Source: Candidatus Gerdarchaeota archaeon
Lineage (GTDB): Archaea > Asgardarchaeota > Heimdallarchaeia > JABLTI01
Assembly: GCA_016840945.1 (NCBI GenBank)
Contig: JAEORJ010000229.1
Span: 1-7,116, forward strand
Length of the DNA: 7,116 bases
Direction: 5' to 3'
Shown here: positions 1-5,900 of the stretch, one piece after another
How the letters are laid out: each line of letters opens with the position of its first letter
Numbering within the stretch: position 1 is the stretch's first letter
Program-made: the position numbers and the translations under genes
Notes under the pieces: model-generated
Told to the model about the DNA's origin: nothing
Database searches by the model: none
What the model saw: the letters and a program-made list of their open reading frames with translations, nothing else

Positions 1-2871
1 GCTCGTGATCCATCCTATAATATAGGAAAAGATACTATCTGGATTATTAGGGATGCTACAAAACCATTAGTAGATATTACCTCACCAACTGATGGTTCAG
101 CAGTAAAGGTTAGTACCATAACTCTCACCTGGACTGCTTCTGATGCTCTTACTGGTATCGATTATTTTGAAATTTACCGTGATGGTATTTATCAAGGTAA
201 TACTACTTTAAGATACTTCTATGTGAGTTTACCATCTGATAAAAAATATACCTTAAAGGTTATAGCTTTTGATGAAGTAGGGAATCAACAAGAGGATGTA
301 ATATCCATTACAAGAGATACTATTAATCCATTTATTGATTTAACAGCATTATCTTTACCAATTCAAGATGGATGGTACTATACAGACAATCCAACACAAT
401 TTATTAGTTGGACAGCCCATGATAACACTGGAGGAAGTGGATTAGATCACTTTGAAATTAGAATTAATGACGAATTTTATTCTTCTTATGCTAGTGATAT
501 CCTAAACGATACTATAGATTTTGGTGCGGATGGTTTTAAAGATGTAGTTATCAGAGTTTGGGATAAAGCAGGAAATCAAGCTTTTGATTATTATACAATA
601 GCAATTGATACTGAAAATCCGATTGTTAATATATTATCTCCTTACAACAATTATGTTACAAGTGGTGATTCAGTTATAATCACTTGGGATGCTTATGATT
701 TAGGAACTGGAATACAAGAACAAATTGTTTATGTAAATGGTTCTATCGTTGATACTTTAGATGCATCCACTTTTTACTATGAATTACCATTATCAGAAAA
801 CACTTCTTATGAAATTACTATTCGCGCTCTTGATTATATGGATCGTTTTACAGAAGAATCAATAAATATAACTCAAAATGTTTTTGCACCAACTTTCTTC
901 ATTGTAAATCCTTATGATTATGAAAGCTATATTCATTCAACTATACTTAATCTATCATGGTATGCTTTCAATTTAATTGCCGATGAATTTCATGTTTACA
1001 TTAATGATACATTATATCCTTATAATTCCTCAACTTTCAACACTATTATTGATTTATTAGATGATTTCGGTCCTTTTTCACCATCAGAATATCCATTGTT
1101 TAATATCACTATTTCAGTTTTGATTAGTGGAATATATCCCTTTATTGATACCCGTTGGGTGACTCTAGACCAAGTGGCTCCTTCATTAGCAATTTTAGAT
1201 CCTTTGAATTTAGATATAATTTTAGAGGAATCACTTTATGTTGCTTGGTCAAGTTATGATGCAGGTTCAGGTATAGATCACTACAATATTCTTATTGATG
1301 GTGAATTAGTAGGAGTTTATGGTAGTGGCATTACAAATCAATATTTAGATGTTTCAGATTATGAAGATGGTTGGCATACATTACTCATTCAAGCATTTGA
1401 TGCTGCTGGGAATAACATCTCAAAAAGTGTTAATATTGAAATTTATCCACAAGCACCTGAATTCAATGTCGATATACCCACCACATATATCACCAACGAA
1501 CCTAATTTTGATATGAATCTTAATATCTTTGATCCACGTATGGGTGTTTCAGAAATACAAGTGGTAGCTGATTCATCTGTTGATGTATTTTCTATTGATT
1601 ATGGTACAGATTATCAAGTTGATCCTTATTCATTAGAAATTGTCGTTGATGAAGAAGTCTTCATAGGATTAGGTGATATTCATAATATTACTATAACAGT
1701 TTATGACAAAGTTGATCGTGGACGAGATTTAATTTTAACAATAATAATAGACCAAACTCCCCCATCAATATATGGTAACACTATAATAGACTTGTCTATT
1801 CTAAGCCCGATATCTAACACCATTCAAATAAATGATCCAGGAGAAAATAATCATACGTTTACAATTTCCGCTCGAGATACTTATGGTATTCATTCTGTTA
1901 GTATTAATATTTATGGAAATGGATTTAATGAGATCTTTCAAATGACATTTGATCCCGAACAATCTGTTGGTGATATTTATGTTTATCATACTACTATTAA
2001 TTTTGATAGCTATACCAAAGGAAATTATTCGTTAAAATTCATTGTCCAAGACAATGCTGGTAATGAAATTGAAACCATATTTAATCTAGAAATTCAAATA
2101 GATGATGGAGTACCAGGTACTTCAAACTGGTTTTTGGATAACCTCTATACGATAGTGATTCCAGCTGGTTCAGGAATACTTCTCATTATTATCCTATCAG
2201 TAATTCTTTCAGCGGTTACTAAAAAACGCAGAATCAATAAAGGATGGTATAATGCACTTGAAGCAGTTGCTTATGTAACAAAAACTGGTTTAACTTTAGC
2301 TTTTATTCCTTACTCTCAAGACCTATTTGAAGATGAACAACTATTTGGTGGAGCTATGACAGGCATCGTTAGCATACTTGGTGAGATTACTGGTGAAACT
2401 AATCTAGAAATGAAAACCCACACTTTAGAATATGGTGATAAACAATTAATCATAAGTATGGGTTATTTTGGCAACGCTATTTTACTTGTTAATCAAGTTA
2501 AACCAGTTCTTAAAGAATTACTTAGCAAATTCTTAATGGAATTCGAGCTTACATATAAACGAGAATTAGCTGGTGAATTGATAGACTTAAATGACTTTAA
2601 TGCTGTAGGTCTAATGGTTGAAGGCATTTTTGGAGTCAGAAAAGAGATTCATCAACAACCAAGTATTGAACATTATTTTGAACAATCACAGCAACTTTAT
2701 CAAGAACCTGAACAATTTGAATCTACAAGACAAGAAACCACTTACATTGATGTTCCTGAACAAGAAACTTCTACACAAGATTATGCAGACGAGTATTATC
2801 AAAATCAATCAACTGATCAATCCTATGATCAAAATAATAGCACAGATAGAGATGATAATCAAGAATATTAA
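1..2871 (+). CDS. Partial single-pass surface protein: Ig-like repeats, membrane helix, longin/roadblock-like cytosolic domain (5' end missing)
   Basis: The frame is open from base 1 to the TAA at 2869-2871, giving 956 visible residues with the N-terminus cut by the window edge. A GTG at 223 could be read as a start, but it lies inside an Ig-like unit whose first half is upstream in the same frame, so it is an internal valine. Order: end of one Ig-like unit (residues 1-22), seven full units (23-703), a hydrophobic helix (about 716-739), the stop-transfer cluster KKRR (741-744), a cytosolic alpha/beta domain (748 to about 883), and an acidic Gln/Tyr-rich tail (884-956). More than ten N-x-S/T sequons lie in the ectodomain, and there is no cysteine anywhere. 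Inferred topology is outside N-terminus, inside C-terminus. The convergent neighbour is its paralogue. Function is unknown; an adhesin or receptor-like role is inferred from architecture. Gene identity as a surface protein is firm, the cytosolic fold less so. Confidence 0.93.
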   Translation, partial: ARDPSYNIGKDTIWIIRDATKPLVDITSPTDGSAVKVSTITLTWTASDALTGIDYFEIYRDGIYQGNTTLRYFYVSLPSDKKYTLKVIAFDEVGNQQEDVISITRDTINPFIDLTALSLPIQDGWYYTDNPTQFISWTAHDNTGGSGLDHFEIRINDEFYSSYASDILNDTIDFGADGFKDVVIRVWDKAGNQAFDYYTIAIDTENPIVNILSPYNNYVTSGDSVIITWDAYDLGTGIQEQIVYVNGSIVDTLDASTFYYELPLSENTSYEITIRALDYMDRFTEESINITQNVFAPTFFIVNPYDYESYIHSTILNLSWYAFNLIADEFHVYINDTLYPYNSSTFNTIIDLLDDFGPFSPSEYPLFNITISVLISGIYPFIDTRWVTLDQVAPSLAILDPLNLDIILEESLYVAWSSYDAGSGIDHYNILIDGELVGVYGSGITNQYLDVSDYEDGWHTLLIQAFDAAGNNISKSVNIEIYPQAPEFNVDIPTTYITNEPNFDMNLNIFDPRMGVSEIQVVADSSVDVFSIDYGTDYQVDPYSLEIVVDEEVFIGLGDIHNITITVYDKVDRGRDLILTIIIDQTPPSIYGNTIIDLSILSPISNTIQINDPGENNHTFTISARDTYGIHSVSINIYGNGFNEIFQMTFDPEQSVGDIYVYHTTINFDSYTKGNYSLKFIVQDNAGNEIETIFNLEIQIDDGVPGTSNWFLDNLYTIVIPAGSGILLIIILSVILSAVTKKRRINKGWYNALEAVAYVTKTGLTLAFIPYSQDLFEDEQLFGGAMTGIVSILGEITGETNLEMKTHTLEYGDKQLIISMGYFGNAILLVNQVKPVLKELLSKFLMEFELTYKRELAGELIDLNDFNAVGLMVEGIFGVRKEIHQQPSIEHYFEQSQQLYQEPEQFESTRQETTYIDVPEQETSTQDYADEYYQNQSTDQSYDQNNSTDRDDNQEY
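67..2109 (+). repeat. Seven tandem Ig/fibronectin-like units in the plus-strand gene
   Basis: Seven diverged protein repeats of about 88-115 residues have approximate boundaries at 67-330, 331-621, 622-891, 892-1182, 1183-1458, 1459-1764 and 1765-2109. The typical unit starts with I-x-x-SP or I-x-x-NP, then has W-x-A-x-D followed by G-I/G-L, a V-N-G or I-D-G turn, and a final strand with A-x-D-x-x-G-N, ending in D-x-x-x-P. This is the pattern of bacterial/archaeal Ig-like beta-sandwich repeats used in cell-surface stalks. The first 22 residues of the window are the end of one more unit. Units 4 (892-1182) and 6 (1459-1764) lack the canonical D-x-x-GN and look specialised. The repeats are too diverged at DNA level to be recent copies of each other. 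Confidence 0.85.
2146..2217 (+). other. Transmembrane helix plus stop-transfer signal (plus-strand protein)
   Basis: Residues about 716-739 form an uninterrupted hydrophobic stretch containing ILLIIILSVILSAV, followed at once by TKKRR. The uncharged core flanked on the C-terminal side by four basic residues predicts a single pass with the Ig-like array outside and the 748-956 region in the cytoplasm (positive-inside rule). No other segment in the visible protein is long and hydrophobic enough to span a membrane. Confidence 0.9.
2242..2649 (+). other. Cytosolic longin/roadblock-like domain (plus-strand protein)
   Basis: Residues about 748-883 follow the membrane helix. The pattern is strand (EAVAYVTKTG, then LTLAFIPYS), an amphipathic helix beginning with FGGAMTGI and continuing through SILGEITG, two more strands (TLEYGD and KQLIISMG, then NAILLVN), and a long helix (KPVLKELLSKFLMEFELTYK). 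This beta-beta-alpha-beta-beta-alpha order resembles the profilin-like longin/roadblock folds that are abundant in Asgard archaea and, in eukaryotes, regulate small GTPases. The corresponding domain in the neighbour matches at about 47 of 109 positions with one gap by my hand alignment. Assignment to this fold is from pattern only; another PAS-like or profilin-like sensor fold remains possible. Confidence 0.5.
2650..2868 (+). other. Acidic Gln/Tyr-rich disordered cytoplasmic tail
   Basis: The last 73 residues have no cysteine, lysine, glycine or tryptophan. By my count they hold 15 Gln, 18 Asp/Glu, 8 Tyr and only 2 Arg. Tyrosines sit in acidic settings such as DYADEYYQ and QSYDQ. No secondary structure is evident, so the tail is probably disordered. 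It has no counterpart in the paralogue. It could be a docking or phosphorylation segment, but nothing in the sequence proves this. Confidence 0.75.
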
Positions 2872-2897
2872 GAGCTAAAAGCTCTTATTCTTTTTTT
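2869..2897 (+). terminator. Inverted repeat plus T-run after the plus-strand gene
   Basis: TAAGAGCT (2869-2876) and AGCTCTTA (2880-2887) are perfect 8-base complements around an AAA loop, followed by TTCTTTTTTT at 2888-2897. The stop codon TAA forms the first three bases of the left arm. In archaea the T-run alone can terminate transcription; the hairpin may assist. The hairpin also exists on the minus strand, but that strand lacks a strong T-run after it, having only TTTT just past the minus-strand stop, so the signal appears directed at the plus-strand transcript. Confidence 0.65.
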
Positions 2898-2908
2898 ATA
2901 AAATTTAC

Positions 2909-5900
2909 TTATTTTATATTAACCCATTTTTCAGCAATCTCTTCAAACCACATCTTTGTTGCCTTTTGAATTGCTATCTGACTAGCTGTATGGTTATTTT
3001 GTTTATTAAATTCTATAGCATCATAGATTTCTTTCATTAATCCTAGCATATTTTGTATGAAATAATTAAGATCTTTATTACTTCGTTCGATTTTTAATAG
3101 AATCTCTAAACTTTCAGTAATATTTATTGCCATCTTTTCTGCTTCAGTAATTTTATTTTCTACAATGGAAATAATCACATTTGGTGTTGTTTCAATTACT
3201 CTTTTTAATTGATTTTTTGCTTCTTTGGAGAGGACATCCATTAGTAGTTCCAAGGGTGTTTTCTCTTCAAGTAGTGCCAATAATTCCTCATTTGTTTCTT
3301 TCTTCCTTTCAAGTGATTTTGCATAAATTTCTTTGTTATTTTTTAATTTAGTAGCTAGACCTTCTTCTGGTAAAGAAAATCCATTGCTTTTAACATGACC
3401 GAAATATTCTTGGACTAAACGCTCTGAACCCTGAAATGTTTTAGAATCTACATGAAAAGCTTCTTGTAATGGTTTATTGTACACTCTTTCAAATCTCTTG
3501 CTAAAATCTTCTAATTGTTCTTTGTGTTTAGGTTTAACATTATTCACTAATAATGCACCAAAACCGTAATTGCCTTCAAAGAGTAATAAACTCTTTTTAC
3601 CGATTTCTAAAGAGGTTACACCTTGCTTTCTTTTCTTACCACCAATTTCATCCAATAAACTTTGTATAGCCATCATTGCTCCACCAGTTAATTGGTCATC
3701 TTGAAGTTCTTGGTTTGAATATGGTACATAAACACAAGTTAATCCTGTAACTCTAATATAAAATACTGCAATGAGATCCTCTTCCCAATTCCTGTTTTGT
3801 AATGGTTTTCTTAAAGCTACTGCGGCAAAGGTGATAATTAATAAGAATAAAATTGCCCCTACAGAAACATAAAGAATATTTAATCCTTGTAAAATCCAGG
3901 GAACGTTTCTATAAAGTACTATTTCAAGTGAAAGTTCAATTGTATTAACATTACCTGCTAAATCAATTGCTTGTATGGTAATTAGGTAATCACCAAGTGT
4001 TAAATCGCTAATATTTAAGGTTAAAGTATATGTTGAGGTTTGTGATCTTACAGCAAAATTTCTTTTCATCTCATATGTATGGCTATAATCATTACCTGTA
4101 ATCGTTAAGAAAACAGCTGCAATCACTTCATTATCAGTAATTGTTACTGATATAGTGTGATTATTTAAGCTAAGGTCATTTGTATTTAACTCAAATTTTA
4201 TACTTGTTGATGTCGTTATTTGATTATCTATAACAAATGAATTGAGTATATCTGGCGCTATATTATCAACAATAATGATGTATTCTATCATTGACTCTCT
4301 ATTATAAGCATCGATCACACTTATTGTTAGTAGATGATTTCCTAATAGAGTTAAATAATTGCTTTCAGTAATATTAACTAATTGCGAGAATGATTCGTTT
4401 ATCAAATCAGGATAAGAATAACCATAAAATACCTCCTCATCATCCATATGTATTTTATAACTTTTAACACCAGTTCTTGGATTGGTTATTGAGAAAGTAA
4501 ATTGAAATTCACCTGTTTTGGTATAATAAGTCTCAGTTAAATTGGTGGTAAAATCAGGTTGTAAAACATAAACAATTAGAATGATTGTATTAGTTCCTTT
4601 ATTACCAGCTAAATCATATGCTTCAATGGTTATTTGGTAAAATCCATCTCCTTCATTGAATGTTAAATAATGAAAGATTCTGCCACAGTAACAAATAAAT
4701 TCAGATTCAGCATTCACTTGCATTTTATAATAATATATCCCTGTGCCAGTGTCACTACCAAACCATTGAATATAAGCACCTTGTACAAGGATAATTGAAT
4801 TATTAATTGGATTGATAATTGATACTATTGGAGCTATTTGATCTATTACTATCCATTTATAACTCAAATAAGTGATATCTGGATTTGTAGTGATTGCTAC
4901 AACTGAGATATTGAGTAAAGGAAATTGATCTATAGGTATACTTAGATTTAATAGATAGCTTCTAGCATTTATGTTAAGAATAGTATCATTTAATGTACTA
5001 TTTATGTAAATTTCAAATCCTGTTAGGTCAGCTATATTAGCTATTTCCCATTCAAGATAGATTTGATTTACTGAATAATAAGAAATAAATTGAAGTGGAT
5101 TTGTGATTGAAATTGTTGGTTCTGTAGATATTTGATGAACAATTATTGTATCTTCAGAAATCCTTCCAACAAAATCACTTGCCTTTATTTTTATAGTTGA
5201 AGTTTGATCTATAGGGATTGGTAATAACCAACTTGTTATCATAGCATCAGTAATTGTTTCTACAGATACACCATTAATAAATAATTCATACTGAGAGATT
5301 CCTGTCCCATTGTCTTTACTTTCCCAATTTAGAACTACAAAAGGTAATCCAGTAGTAAATTCACTAGAAGGATTAATAAAATTAACATAAGGAGCATTTT
5401 GATCTAAAATTACTGAAAGAAAGGCTGTTTCACTATTGCTAGCTTTGTCATAGGTCGTTATGAGTATATCCTTCAAACCATCTTCTTCTAAAATAATGGA
5501 AGCTGATTCATCTGTTCCTGAATACCTAGTTAATTGGTCAACTAGAATTTCTGAATGATGGATACCAGATCCGCCAATATTATCATTTACATCCCATAAT
5601 AGATTCAGAGTAGTACTTGTTGTTACGGAATCTGTTGCTGGAGAGATAATTTCAATGTTTGGTTTAATTGTATCTCTATTAATATAAATGAAATTAGATT
5701 CTACATTTCCAATCAAATCATAAGCAAAAACTTCTATCTTGTATTTTTTATCAAATTCTAGATTAATTATTTTTGAATATTCAGTTGTTGTTGCCTGATA
5801 AATATCATCTTTGAAGATAGTAAAAAAGTTGATTCCACTTAATGTATCACTTGCTGTCCAATGTAGTGCTATTTCTGATGATTTGGTATAGGAATTTGTT

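Noticed and set aside
223..225. GTG as start codon of the plus-strand gene
   Set aside because: The same frame is open upstream and encodes the first half of the same Ig-like unit, which aligns without gaps to unit 3 of the paralogue.
1801..1989. A 62-codon minus-strand open frame
   Set aside because: It lies wholly inside the last Ig-like unit of the plus-strand gene, has low-complexity Ile/Asn/Ser composition, and shows no motif or ribosome binding site; it is a chance antisense frame.
67..2109. Recent tandem DNA repeats or a CRISPR-like array
   Set aside because: The periodicity of about 270-300 bases exists only at protein level; no identical repeats or spacers are visible in the DNA.
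2769..2871. Possible frameshift or gene decay causing the Gln/Tyr-rich tail
   Set aside because: The tail is in the same frame as the conserved cytosolic domain, and the other frames give no match to the paralogue's helical tail that would indicate a shifted copy.
2618..2878. An 86-codon plus-strand open frame overlapping the end of the first gene
   Set aside because: It is a +1 shadow of the Gln-rich tail, giving Asn/Ile/Lys-rich low complexity; the tail frame continues without break from the conserved domain.
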